In this document: positions 1 through 6,801 of the stretch, piece after piece
How the letters are laid out: each line of letters begins with the position of its first letter
How positions within the stretch are numbered: position 1 is the first letter of the stretch
Source: Streptosporangiaceae bacterium
Lineage (GTDB): Bacteria > Actinomycetota > Actinomycetes > Streptosporangiales > Streptosporangiaceae
Length of the DNA: 9,420 nucleotides
Direction: 5' to 3'
NCBI GenBank assembly: GCA_030045175.1
Contig: JASIBM010000462.1
Location: 1-9,420, forward strand
Notes under the pieces: generated by a model
Seen by the model: the letters and a program-made list of their open reading frames with translations, nothing else
Databases searched by the model: none
Told to the model about the DNA's origin: nothing
Translations under genes and position numbers: made by a program

Positions 1-1
1 G

Positions 2-688
2 CGGATGCGCGCCGAGCTGAGCTTCGACGTCGTGCTGACGGCATACGGCCTGACCGAGGCCGTAGTGGCCACGATGTGCAGGCCCGGTGACGACCCGCAG
101 ACCGTGGCGCGCACCTCCGGGCGCGCCACCGCCGGGTTCGAGATCACGATCGCGACGCCTGACGGCCCCGCCCGGGGGGTTCCGGGGGGTCGTCCCCCCG
201 GGCCAGCACAGTCCGGCGAGATCTTGCTGCGCGGGCCCAACGTGATGCTCGGCTACCTCGACGATCCGCAGGCATCCGCCGAGGCGATCGACCCCGACGG
301 CTGGCTGCACACTGGGGACGTCGGCCATCTCGACGAACGCGGCTACCTCACGATCACCGACCGGCTCAAGGACATGTACGTCTGCGGTGGGTTCAACGTG
401 TACCCGGCCGAGGTCGAGCAGGCGCTCGCGCGGCATCCCCGCGTCGCCGAGTCGGCCGTGATCGGCGTGCCGGACGAGAGGCTCGGTGAGGTCGGCAAGG
501 CGTTCGTGGTGCTCAGGCCAGGATCCGGAGCGCAGGACAGCCCGCCGACCGAGGCGGGGCTGATCGGCTTCTGCCGGGAGCGGCTGGCGAACTACAAGGT
601 GCCCCGCCTGGTTGAGTTCCGCACCGACCTGCCGCGCAACCCGGCGGGCAAGCCGCTCAAGCGGCTGCTCAGACAGGAACAGACATGA
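2..688 (+). CDS. Acyl-CoA synthetase (AMP-forming), C-terminal part, 5' end outside window
   Basis: C-terminal ~228 residues of a class I adenylate-forming acyl-CoA ligase, which activates a carboxylic acid to its CoA thioester via an acyl-AMP. The frame is open to the window's left edge, and at usual family length (~500-550 aa) more than half the protein lies outside. Numbering from the first in-window Met (base 5), visible motifs are YGLTE (14-18, adenine/AMP site), GWLHTGD (99-105), the hinge and core DRLKDMYVCGG (119-129), NVYPAEVE (131-138), and the C-terminal GKPLKR, whose K216 is the expected catalytic lysine. A Pro/Gly/Arg-rich stretch (about 55-70) is encoded by a G/C hairpin and looks inserted relative to the family. 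The gene overlaps the crotonase-like gene by ATGA, so the two are probably cotranscribed. Given the neighbouring steroid genes, a FadD3-like ligase for a steroid-derived acid is possible, but the substrate-binding half is missing, so I assign no symbol. Confidence 0.9.
   Translation, partial: RMRAELSFDVVLTAYGLTEAVVATMCRPGDDPQTVARTSGRATAGFEITIATPDGPARGVPGGRPPGPAQSGEILLRGPNVMLGYLDDPQASAEAIDPDGWLHTGDVGHLDERGYLTITDRLKDMYVCGGFNVYPAEVEQALARHPRVAESAVIGVPDERLGEVGKAFVVLRPGSGAQDSPPTEAGLIGFCRERLANYKVPRLVEFRTDLPRNPAGKPLKRLLRQEQT
165..204. repeat. G/C-rich hairpin element inside the acyl-CoA synthetase gene
   Basis: Two direct copies of CCGGGGGGT (172-180 and 182-190) are followed by CCCCCCGG (194-201). 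The second copy and the inverted arm form an 8-bp stem with a TCGT loop; the first copy can alternatively pair over 9 bp with 194-202. The element lies in frame in the linker before the GEI(L/V)xRGPNVMxGY motif and is read as a Gly/Pro/Arg stretch. It resembles the short GC-rich palindromes scattered in high-GC actinobacterial genomes. That likeness is from memory and not tested. Confidence 0.6.
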
Positions 689-1578
689 ACGCTGACCAAG
701 CCGACCCCGACCGAGCCGACAACGGCCGCGCCGATGGCGAGGAACCAGTCGTGCGCTACGAAGTGCGCGGCGCTGCCGCACTGATCACGCTGAACCGGCC
801 GCGCTACCGCAACGCGCAGAACTCGGCGATGACTTACGCGCTCGACGCCGCGTTCGAGCGGGCGGTCAACGACGACGACGTCAGGGTCATCGTGCTAGCG
901 GGCGCCGGCGATCACTTCTGCGCAGGCCACGACATCGGCACGCCAGGTCGCGACGCCGGGGTCTCCTTCCAGCGCAAGGCCGTGCTGTGGTGGGACCACG
1001 TGGACAAGGCGGGCGCCGACGCCAGGTATGCCAGGGAGATGGAGGTCTACCTGGGCATGTGCAGGCGGTGGCGGGAGATTCCCAAGCCCTCGATCGCGAT
1101 GGTGCACGGCGCCTGCATAGCGGGCGGGCTGATGCTCGCCTGGGTGTGCGACCTCATCGTCGCGTCCGACGATGCGTTCTTCGCTGATCCCGTGGTCCGG
1201 ATGGGCATCCCGGGCGTGGAGTACTTCGCTCATCCGTGGGTGCTCGGGCCCAGGTTCGCCAAGGAGGCGCTGTTTACCGGCGGCAGGTTCAGCGCCCAGC
1301 GGGCATACGAGCTTGGCATGGTCAACCGGGTGGTGCCACGGGCCGAGCTGGCACAGACGGCATTCGCCCTGGCTGATCAGATCGCGAAGATGCCTCCGTT
1401 CGGCTTGTCACTGGTCAAGCGCGCCGTGAACCAGTGCGAGGACCTGATGGGCATGCGACCCGGCATGGACTCGGTCTTCGGCCTGCACCACGTGGCCCAC
1501 GCGCACAACGCAGAGACCTCGGCCGACTCCCTGGCTGGGATGGACGCGCGGTCGATGAAGTCGGCCGCGGAGCAGTGA
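685..1578 (+). CDS. Enoyl-CoA hydratase/isomerase (crotonase) family protein with non-canonical active site
   Basis: A 297-aa crotonase-fold protein, a superfamily acting on acyl-CoA thioesters. The first oxyanion-hole motif is HFCAGHD (77-83) and the second GACIAGG (142-148), followed by LAWVCDLIVAS (151-161) and DPVVRMGIPG (168-177). In classical hydratases one catalytic Glu sits in GGGxELA and the other in QPE. Here those positions are Met150 and Val170, so ordinary hydration of an enoyl-CoA is doubtful; isomerase, hydrolase or lyase chemistry are alternatives. The segment between the oxyanion motifs (about 84-132, with LWWDHVDKAG) is longer than usual. The first ~20 residues are Asp/Ala/Arg-rich and unlike the fold. 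The ATG at 685 overlaps the synthetase stop and has AGGA at 675-678. A GTG at 751 (residue 23, AGGA at 740-743) is a credible alternative giving a more typical N terminus. It probably acts on the CoA ester made by the preceding ligase, but the reaction is unknown. Confidence 0.88.
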   Translation: MNADQADPDRADNGRADGEEPVVRYEVRGAAALITLNRPRYRNAQNSAMTYALDAAFERAVNDDDVRVIVLAGAGDHFCAGHDIGTPGRDAGVSFQRKAVLWWDHVDKAGADARYAREMEVYLGMCRRWREIPKPSIAMVHGACIAGGLMLAWVCDLIVASDDAFFADPVVRMGIPGVEYFAHPWVLGPRFAKEALFTGGRFSAQRAYELGMVNRVVPRAELAQTAFALADQIAKMPPFGLSLVKRAVNQCEDLMGMRPGMDSVFGLHHVAHAHNAETSADSLAGMDARSMKSAAEQ

Positions 1579-1579
1579 T

Positions 1580-1619
1580 GCCCGGCCGCCCTGCCAGGGA
1601 ATCGGGAGGGCGGCCGGGC
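1580..1619. terminator. Hairpin between convergent genes, probable bidirectional terminator
   Basis: Two bases after the crotonase-like stop codon, a perfect 13-bp inverted repeat (1580-1592 with 1607-1619; left arm GCCCGGCCGCCCT) encloses a 14-nt loop. It lies between convergent genes, 37 bases downstream of the peptidase stop on the other strand. There is no T-tract on either side, which is common for actinobacterial terminators, so the call rests on stem strength and position. Confidence 0.75.
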
Positions 1620-1655
1620 GACGCATGCGCCTCGCGGGCGATGCGATCGGTCAGG

Positions 1656-2909
1656 TCACGGGTAGTCGATCGGGCTGCCGAGGCCGGTTACCAGGTCGTA
1701 GCCGGTCCCAGCGGTGCAGTCGGTGCCGCAGGACCCGTTGGTCCCGCTGGTGATGTCCCGCAGGTTCGTGGAGTAGCCGCTGGAGTAGATGTTGGCGTGG
1801 CCCTGCAGCGCCGTGTCGCCCGCAGCCGCGCCTGCTGCCAGGATCCCGGCCCAGTTCGGCGCGCCGACGCTGGTCCCGCCGACGGTGAACCAGCCGGACT
1901 GGCCGTCGTAAGCGGTGCTGTCGTAGATCGAGACCCCGGTGCTCGGGTTCGCGTCGAACGACACGTCGGGGATGCCCCGCTTGCCGCCGGTGAGCGCCGA
2001 GATGGTGGACGTCGAGTACACCGGGCCGGTGTAACTGCTCTGATAGCTAGGTAGCGTCTCGTAGGTCGAGATGCCGCCGCCGGAGTCAGACCAGGCCGTC
2101 TCGCTGGTGAAGCCGGAGCACGAGGTCCCGCTGCATCCGTTCAGCGTCGTGCCACCGACGGCGATGATGTCAGGGGACGCGGCCGGGTACAGGGACTCGT
2201 GGCCGCCGTCGCCAGCGGAGGCGGTGTAGAGGGTGCCGGAGTGGGTGAAGTAGGTGGAGTCGTCCGAGGTCTCGCCGCTGAACTCACTGCCAGCCCAGCT
2301 CATCGAGACTTCCGTGGCGCCCAGGTTGTTCGCGGCAGTCACCGCGCCGAAGAGGTTGGCGTCGCTGTTGCTCTTCGCCTCGACCAGCACGATCTTGGCA
2401 CCAGGCGCTTCCGCGTGCGCCCACTCGATGTCGAGCGATTCTTCCACCGCCCAGTCGGAGTTGTTGCTTGGCGTGCCTTCCGGCTCGTCTACCTCGAAGC
2501 ACGACCCGGACTGGCTGAGCGAGGTGCAGGTGGACAGCGTCGCGTAGCCGTACTCGGAGTTGAAGGTGTTCAGGTCGGACAGCGCGTTCGGGTCGTTGTA
2601 CGCGTCCACGATCGCGATGATCTGGCCAGCGCCGGCCCCGGAGGTCGGCGAGAGCCCGGACAGGTTGTAGACGGATGCGATCGCGCTCGGCGGCAGGCCG
2701 GTCGGCGTCGGGCTGGTGACCTGGGGAATCCCGTCGGCCAGGCGGCCGAACTTCTTGATGAGGATGGGTGGCGTGGCGAATCTCGTGGCATGGTGGTGAC
2801 GATGATGAGTGAGCGTCGCCGCCGTCGCGCCGCCAGCACCGGCGAGCGCGGTTGCGGCCGCCAGTGCCCCTCCTGTGCCTATTAAAGCTAGTCGCCTAGT
2901 CCAAGTCAT
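1656..2909 (-). CDS. Secreted sedolisin-like (S53 family) serine-carboxyl peptidase
   Basis: A 417-aa exported endopeptidase-like protein. Residues 1-31 form a signal peptide (TWTRR, then a Leu/Ala/Gly-rich core ending ATAA). A His-rich patch HHRHHH (35-40) follows. Sedolisin hallmarks are visible: E156 and D160 in EESLD (the Glu-Asp pair), D234 in SAGDGG (oxyanion Asp), and nucleophile S347 in GGTSVGAP. The C-terminal Ca2+ site is RDITSGTNG (384-392) with AGTGYDLVTGLGSP (400-413), including D385, G401, G403 and D405. Known S53 enzymes are acid-active and usually carry an N-terminal pro-domain of ~150 residues or more; only ~40-60 residues separate signal peptide and catalytic domain here. 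Several Cys (128, 137, 259, 264, 394, 398) suggest disulfides, consistent with secretion. The ATG at 2909 is preceded by AGGAGGA (2916-2922), a strong ribosome site. It is a single gene, convergent with the synthetase-crotonase pair. No role in steroid breakdown is evident. Confidence 0.88.
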   Translation of the reverse strand: MTWTRRLALIGTGGALAAATALAGAGGATAATLTHHRHHHATRFATPPILIKKFGRLADGIPQVTSPTPTGLPPSAIASVYNLSGLSPTSGAGAGQIIAIVDAYNDPNALSDLNTFNSEYGYATLSTCTSLSQSGSCFEVDEPEGTPSNNSDWAVEESLDIEWAHAEAPGAKIVLVEAKSNSDANLFGAVTAANNLGATEVSMSWAGSEFSGETSDDSTYFTHSGTLYTASAGDGGHESLYPAASPDIIAVGGTTLNGCSGTSCSGFTSETAWSDSGGGISTYETLPSYQSSYTGPVYSTSTISALTGGKRGIPDVSFDANPSTGVSIYDSTAYDGQSGWFTVGGTSVGAPNWAGILAAGAAAGDTALQGHANIYSSGYSTNLRDITSGTNGSCGTDCTAGTGYDLVTGLGSPIDYP

Positions 2910-2959
2910 GGCATGTCCTCCTATATCCCCACCCTCGAACGATCCCGGTGACCGATCGC

Positions 2960-2973
2960 TAGAGCATGCTCTT
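2960..2973. promoter_or_regulatory. Palindrome upstream of the peptidase gene, possible operator
   Basis: AGAGCATGCTCT (2961-2972) is a perfect 12-bp palindrome about 50 bases upstream of the peptidase start, where an operator would sit. With one flanking base each side it matches the KstR site at 6810-6823 at 11 of 14 positions. It differs at the conserved AAC/GTT half-site bases (AGC/GCT), so KstR binding is uncertain. I could not identify convincing -35/-10 boxes nearby. Confidence 0.3.
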
Positions 2974-3099
2974 GGACCACGGCGAAGGCGGCAATGCCCG
3001 CGCTGTTCTGACTTTGCTCGCCAACTAGCCTTACTGCCCTTACCTCGCAGATAGCTGGCTAACCCACCTGATCATGCCGGATCGCCACAAGATGCGCGC

Positions 3100-3144
3100 A
3101 GCTGTGCTGCGGATAGCTGTGCTGCGGCTAGCTGTGCTGCGGGT
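3100..3144. repeat. Three tandem 15-bp repeats between the peptidase gene and hsaB
   Basis: The unit AGCTGTGCTGCGGNT occurs three times at exact 15-base spacing (3100-3114, 3115-3129, 3130-3144). The first 13 bases are identical in every copy; base 14 varies (a, c, g). The first copy with its flank forms a short hairpin, CGCAGC-TGT-GCTGCG. The array lies just past the end of hsaB and far upstream of the peptidase start. The rest of the 2910-3154 gap holds the peptidase ribosome site and the 2961-2972 palindrome, with no gene I can support. Confidence 0.75.
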
Positions 3145-3154
3145 CGCGCCTTTG

Positions 3155-3730
3155 TCACATCCAGTCAGCGTGATTAGGCCAGCCGAGCAGAGTCTCGACG
3201 ACTTCGGGCGGACCCTCGGACTTTACGGAAGTGGCGTACCGCCCGCGGTAGAAAAGCAGCGGCCGTTGCGCGCCGCATTCTCCGAGCTCGCGGACCCGCC
3301 CGGTCACGATGTGGTGATCACCGCCCTCGTGCACGGCCTCGACCTCGCAACCCGCCCAGGTCAGCACGCCGTCGAGCACCGGTGACCCGGCTCCGTCCGG
3401 CGACCAGGCGACGCCGTCGAACTTGCCTGGCCCGGTCCGGCCGAACCTGCGCGCAAGCTCGCGCTGATGCTCGGCGAGCACGTTCACGGCGAAGAGCCCC
3501 GCCCGCGCGATCCGGGGCCAGGTCATCGACGTGCGCGCCGGGCAGAACACCACCAGCGGCGGGTCAAGCGACAGCGCCGCGAACGCCTGGCAGGAAAATC
3601 CGACTGGCTCGCCATCGTCGATCGTGGTGATGACGGTTATCCCGGTGCAGAAATGCCCGAGCACCTGGCGGAACTTCTGCGGGTCCGGCCCGTTGCTCAC
3701 CGGCCTGACGATGGGTTCCACGCCACACAA
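3155..3730 (-). CDS. hsaB: HsaB, flavin reductase of 3-HSA 4-hydroxylase
   Basis: NADH-dependent FMN reductase supplying reduced flavin to HsaA for hydroxylation of the phenolic steroid 3-HSA to the catechol 3,4-DHSA. It has the short-chain flavin reductase domain (HpaC/HsaB type). From about residue 16 the sequence DPQKFRQVLGHFCTGITVIT closely matches mycobacterial HsaB as I recall it. It continues with GFSCQAFAALSLDPPLVVFCP (flavin-binding core; 44-64) and ends with GDHHIVTGRV (137-146) and FYRGRY (160-165). Size (~180-190 aa) fits the family. The start is uncertain: the longest frame begins with TTG at 3730, with in-frame GTG codons at 3721 and 3700. The last gives a protein beginning MSNGPDPQKF, closest to known family N termini, yet none has a strong ribosome site. 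It is the last gene of the hsaADCB order, separated from hsaC by 64-94 bases rather than overlapping it. Function confidence is high; start confidence is low. Confidence 0.93.
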   Translation of the reverse strand: MCGVEPIVRPVSNGPDPQKFRQVLGHFCTGITVITTIDDGEPVGFSCQAFAALSLDPPLVVFCPARTSMTWPRIARAGLFAVNVLAEHQRELARRFGRTGPGKFDGVAWSPDGAGSPVLDGVLTWAGCEVEAVHEGGDHHIVTGRVRELGECGAQRPLLFYRGRYATSVKSEGPPEVVETLLGWPNHADWM

Positions 3731-3794
3731 AGCGCCGGGGCCGGCTCGTTCATTCCCCCGGCCCGCGTTCCGCCGGGCTCATCGCGCGTGTTAA

Positions 3795-4736
3795 CTATGC
3801 CGAGAACGAGTGACCCCACAAGCTGACAGCGGTCGTCTGCCTGGCGATCCAGGTCTGGTCGTCGACGAGCAAGCCGCCGGTGCCGTACTCGATGTCGAAC
3901 CCGCCAGGCGTCCTGATATAGCAGGAGACCACCTGGTCATTGGCGTGCCTGCCGAGCGTGGCCCCGAGCCTGCCGCCGCGCCTGGAGACCCGGTCCATCG
4001 CCCGGCCCACGTCGTCGAGCGTATCGACCTCGATCATCAGGTGGATGATCCCGGCCTGGCTGGTCATCGGCGCGAGCCCGAGCGAGTGATGCCTGGGGTT
4101 GAGGCCAAGGAACCGCATCATCGCCGGCGGGCCGCCCGCCGGGCGCCCGGCCAGCTCGGGCGGTAGCGCCATCGAGTCCCTGAGCCTGAACCCAAGCAGG
4201 TCGACGTAGAACGCCAGCGCGGCCTGGTCATCGGCCGCCGGGATCACGACGTGGCCCATGCCGAGATCCCCGGTCACGAACCTGGTGCCGTACGCCCCGA
4301 ACGCTGGCCGGTTGTCGAGCGACGCCCCGGCGAAGACCTCCATCCGGTGGCCCGACGGGTCGTCGAACAGCAGCAGCGCGGCGACCCGCCGCTGGGCGAG
4401 CTCGGCCGGCGTGCCTTCCTTGACTGGGACGCCAGCCCGGTCAAGCGACTCGCCGATCGCCGCCAGGTCGGCCTGCGTCGCCACCTCCCAGCCGGTGGCC
4501 GACAGCCTGTCGGCCTCGCCAGGGACGACGACGAGCCGCGCTGGGAAGTCGTCCATCCGCAGGTACACCGCCCCAGGCTCGGGCCCGCGGCCCTCCGTCA
4601 TGCCGAGCTGCCTGGTGCCGAACTCCCGCCACGCGTCCGCGTCGGTGGACTCGATCCGCAGGTACCCCAGCGACCTGATCAGGCTCGCCGCGCCGCCCGC
4701 ACGCCTGCGGGGCGCCTGCCGCTGCGGGTCGCTCAT
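3795..4736 (-). CDS. hsaC: HsaC, 3,4-DHSA extradiol (meta-cleavage) dioxygenase
   Basis: Fe(II)-dependent type I extradiol dioxygenase that opens the catecholic A ring of 3,4-DHSA to 4,9-DSHA. Two vicinal-oxygen-chelate modules are visible: an N-terminal one (about 19-135, beginning IRSLGYLRIES) and the catalytic one (about 155-290). Expected iron ligands are H162 (MGHVV), H232 (IIHLM) and E283 (FDIEYG). The catalytic histidine equivalent to BphC His195 is H217 in NPRHHS, and Y273 lies in the usual SCYIRTPGG context. The C terminus WIARQTTAVSLWGH is typical of steroid-type enzymes. Against mycobacterial HsaC (about 300 aa) it carries ~17 extra N-terminal residues rich in Arg/Gln/Pro; no good internal start exists, so I keep the ATG at 4736. 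That ATG overlaps the hsaD stop by ATGA, implying translational coupling. Confidence 0.96.
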   Translation of the reverse strand: MSDPQRQAPRRRAGGAASLIRSLGYLRIESTDADAWREFGTRQLGMTEGRGPEPGAVYLRMDDFPARLVVVPGEADRLSATGWEVATQADLAAIGESLDRAGVPVKEGTPAELAQRRVAALLLFDDPSGHRMEVFAGASLDNRPAFGAYGTRFVTGDLGMGHVVIPAADDQAALAFYVDLLGFRLRDSMALPPELAGRPAGGPPAMMRFLGLNPRHHSLGLAPMTSQAGIIHLMIEVDTLDDVGRAMDRVSRRGGRLGATLGRHANDQVVSCYIRTPGGFDIEYGTGGLLVDDQTWIARQTTAVSLWGHSFSA

Positions 4737-5605
4737 CTTGTGCCCTCCTCGAGGAACGCGAGCACTAGCGCGTTGAATTCGTCGAACTTCTCGAGCTGGG
4801 CCCAGTGCCCGCAGCCCCCGAAGACATGCAGCTGGGCCTTGCGGATCTGCTTGAGCGCGACCAGGGCGCCGTCAAGCGGGTTGACCCGGTCCTCCCGGCC
4901 CCAGATCAGCAGCACCTGGTTGCGCAGCCGGTGCACGTCACGCCAGAGCATCCCGTCCTGCGCGGTCGCCGGATCATAGAACGACATGCCGAGCGAGGCC
5001 ATCGCGGCGATCCGGTCAGGCCGGCTCGCGACCGCGTACCGCTCATCGACCAGCTCGTCGGTGATCAGGTCCTGCCTGAACACCAGCGTGCGCAAGAACG
5101 CGGCGAGCTTCTCCTTGCTCGGCCCCGGCGGCGCGGCGAACTCAGCCAGCCGCCTGACCCCCTCGGTCGGGTCGGCCGCCAGCACGTTGAGGCTGAGCCC
5201 GCCCGGCCCCATCAGCACGAGCTTGCCAGCCCGGTCCGGATAGTCGAGCGCGAACCTGACCGCGGTGCCGCCGCCGAGTGAGTTGCCGACCAGGTGCACC
5301 CGGCCGAGCGACAGGTGGTCGAGCAGGCTGGCCAGCGCGCGGGCCGCGTGACTGAAGTAATTGTCAGAAAAAGGCTCGGCGGCGGACTCGCCGAAACCTG
5401 GCTGATCTGGCATCAGCGTGCGGAACCTGGCTGCGAACACAGGAAAGTTCTTGCCGAAGTTAGACCAAGCCGACGCCCCGGGCCCGCCTCCATGCAACAG
5501 CACCACAGGCAACCGGTCACTCGCGGCGGCGCGCCCGCAGTCGTGCCCAGAATCGTGGTAGTACAGCCGCATCATCGCCGTGTCGGCAAACTGGCCCTCG
5601 CTCAT
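4733..5605 (-). CDS. hsaD: HsaD, 4,9-DSHA meta-cleavage product C-C hydrolase
   Basis: An alpha/beta-hydrolase of the BphD/MCP-hydrolase family. It cleaves the ring-opened product 4,9-DSHA to 9,17-dioxo-androstanoic (DOHNAA/HIP-type) acid and 2-hydroxyhexa-2,4-dienoate. The oxyanion motif HGGGPGASAW (38-47), nucleophile elbow GNSLGG with S109, acid D239 in WGREDRVNP, and H267 in GGCGHWAQ form the complete Ser-Asp-His triad. Spacing matches the characterised mycobacterial enzyme (114/241/269 there). Length, 290 aa, is normal. The ATG overlaps the hsaA stop by ATGA (5602-5605), and the 3' end overlaps hsaC the same way, so the three genes form a tightly coupled unit driven from the promoter upstream of hsaA. 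Confidence 0.96.
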   Translation of the reverse strand: MSEGQFADTAMMRLYYHDSGHDCGRAAASDRLPVVLLHGGGPGASAWSNFGKNFPVFAARFRTLMPDQPGFGESAAEPFSDNYFSHAARALASLLDHLSLGRVHLVGNSLGGGTAVRFALDYPDRAGKLVLMGPGGLSLNVLAADPTEGVRRLAEFAAPPGPSKEKLAAFLRTLVFRQDLITDELVDERYAVASRPDRIAAMASLGMSFYDPATAQDGMLWRDVHRLRNQVLLIWGREDRVNPLDGALVALKQIRKAQLHVFGGCGHWAQLEKFDEFNALVLAFLEEGTR

Positions 5606-6777
5606 AGCATTGCGTCGGCGGCGGGTGGCAGGCCGAGCTCGCCCCGGCCGAACAGCGCGAGCGCCCGCTCCAGGTCGTTGATCGCGTGCGCCCGGCCCGC
5701 GTGCGCATCCCGCCAGAAGCGCTGGATCGGCGTGCCGACGCGCAGCGCCCGGCCGCCGGAGTTCTCGAACAGCAGGTCCACCGCGCCGACAGCCCGCCGG
5801 GTGCCGAGCACCTGGTCTCGCCTGATCCGCAGCCGCAACGGCATCGGAATCGGCTCCCCGGCCCTGGCGTGCGCCATCAACTCGGTCATGTCGTGGCTGA
5901 TCGCGAGCCAGGCCGCGTCGATCTCGGCGGCGGCGTCGGCGACCCTGACCTGCGCGAACGGATCTTCGGCGACCTTGGCACCGTAGGCGGTGCTGACCCG
6001 GCCCCGCTGGTAGGCCAGGTGCGCATCATAGGCACCGGTCGCCATCCCGATGATCGGCGTGGTGATAGCGCAGGAGAAGACCGACCCGAACGGTATCCGG
6101 TACAGCGGCGCCGTGTTCACCTCCTGTCCAGGGCAGGCGCACCGGGTCACGTCAGCGAAGCTGAGCGATCGATGCTCGGGCACGAACGCCCCATCAACCA
6201 CGATGTCGTTGCTGCCCGTGCCGCGCAGGCCGACGGTGTCCCAGACGTCGTCGATCACGTAGTCGCTGGCCGGGAGCAGGAAGGTGCGAAAGTCCACCGG
6301 GTTGCCGTCGTCATCGGTTGCCAGCCCGCCGAGCAGCACCCAGCTCGCGTGGCGGCAGCCGGATGAGAAGCTCCACCGCCCGCTCAGCTGGTACCCGCCG
6401 CCCGCGACCTGCGCACGGCCGGTCGGCGCGTAGGACGAGGACATCCGCGTGCTCGCGTCGGCGCCCCAGACGTCGTGCTGAGCGGCCGGCGGGAACAGCG
6501 CGAGTTGCCAGGCGTGCACGCCGACGACGGAGGCGACCCAGCCCGTCGACCCGCACGCGCCCGCGATCATCCGCACCGCCGTGTAGAAGGTCACAGGATC
6601 GGCCTCGAAGCCGCCGTAACCGGCCGGCTGCAGCAGCCGGAAGAAGCCGGCCTCCTCGAGCGCCTTGACCGACTCGGCAGGCACGTCCCTGGCGTCCTCG
6701 GCCTCCTGCGCCCGCTCGCGCAAGACGGGCAGCAACTCGCCGACCGCGGCAATGACGGGCGACCCGAGGTTATCCAC
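5602..6777 (-). CDS. hsaA: HsaA, oxygenase component of 3-HSA 4-hydroxylase
   Basis: Flavin-dependent monooxygenase with an acyl-CoA dehydrogenase fold (group D). With reduced flavin from HsaB it hydroxylates 3-HSA at C4 to give 3,4-DHSA. The 391-aa length matches HsaA (~394 aa). Visible regions are an N-terminal helical domain (ELLPVLRERAQEAEDARDVP, 14-33), a central beta domain with GGYQLSGRWSFSSGCRHASW (127-146) and DTVGLRGTGSNDIVVDGAFVP (180-200), and a C-terminal helical domain with RFWRDAHAGRAHAIND (353-368), the signature seen near the active site in this family. It uses a GTG start at 6777, chosen because GGGAGGGAG lies 6 bases upstream. It is the first gene of the hsa operon, reads away from kshA, and is probably KstR-controlled through the 6802-6831 palindrome. 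Order and orientation relative to a Ksh gene match the Mycobacterium tuberculosis Rv3567c-Rv3571 locus. Confidence 0.95.
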   Translation of the reverse strand: MDNLGSPVIAAVGELLPVLRERAQEAEDARDVPAESVKALEEAGFFRLLQPAGYGGFEADPVTFYTAVRMIAGACGSTGWVASVVGVHAWQLALFPPAAQHDVWGADASTRMSSSYAPTGRAQVAGGGYQLSGRWSFSSGCRHASWVLLGGLATDDDGNPVDFRTFLLPASDYVIDDVWDTVGLRGTGSNDIVVDGAFVPEHRSLSFADVTRCACPGQEVNTAPLYRIPFGSVFSCAITTPIIGMATGAYDAHLAYQRGRVSTAYGAKVAEDPFAQVRVADAAAEIDAAWLAISHDMTELMAHARAGEPIPMPLRLRIRRDQVLGTRRAVGAVDLLFENSGGRALRVGTPIQRFWRDAHAGRAHAINDLERALALFGRGELGLPPAADAML

Positions 6778-6783
6778 CAGCAG

Positions 6784-6792
6784 CTCCCTCCC
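6784..6792 (-). promoter_or_regulatory. Ribosome-binding site deciding the hsaA GTG start
   Basis: Read on the - strand, GGGAGGGAG lies 6 bases before the GTG at 6775-6777. It supports that non-ATG start over any downstream Met. Confidence 0.65.
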
Positions 6793-6801
6793 ACGCCTGG
6801 C

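Noticed and set aside
1434..2054. Open frame on the + strand running from the crotonase-like gene into the peptidase region
   Set aside because: It crosses a strong terminator-like hairpin and overlaps two well-supported genes in other frames.
2199..2885. Open frame on the + strand opposite the peptidase gene
   Set aside because: Antisense to a gene with signal peptide, ribosome site and full catalytic motifs; its Arg/Gly/Val-rich product is typical of a high-GC shadow.
3074..3385. Open frame on the + strand with repeated AVLR-type pentapeptides
   Set aside because: The peptide repeats are just the 15-base DNA repeats read in frame; the rest is antisense to hsaB.
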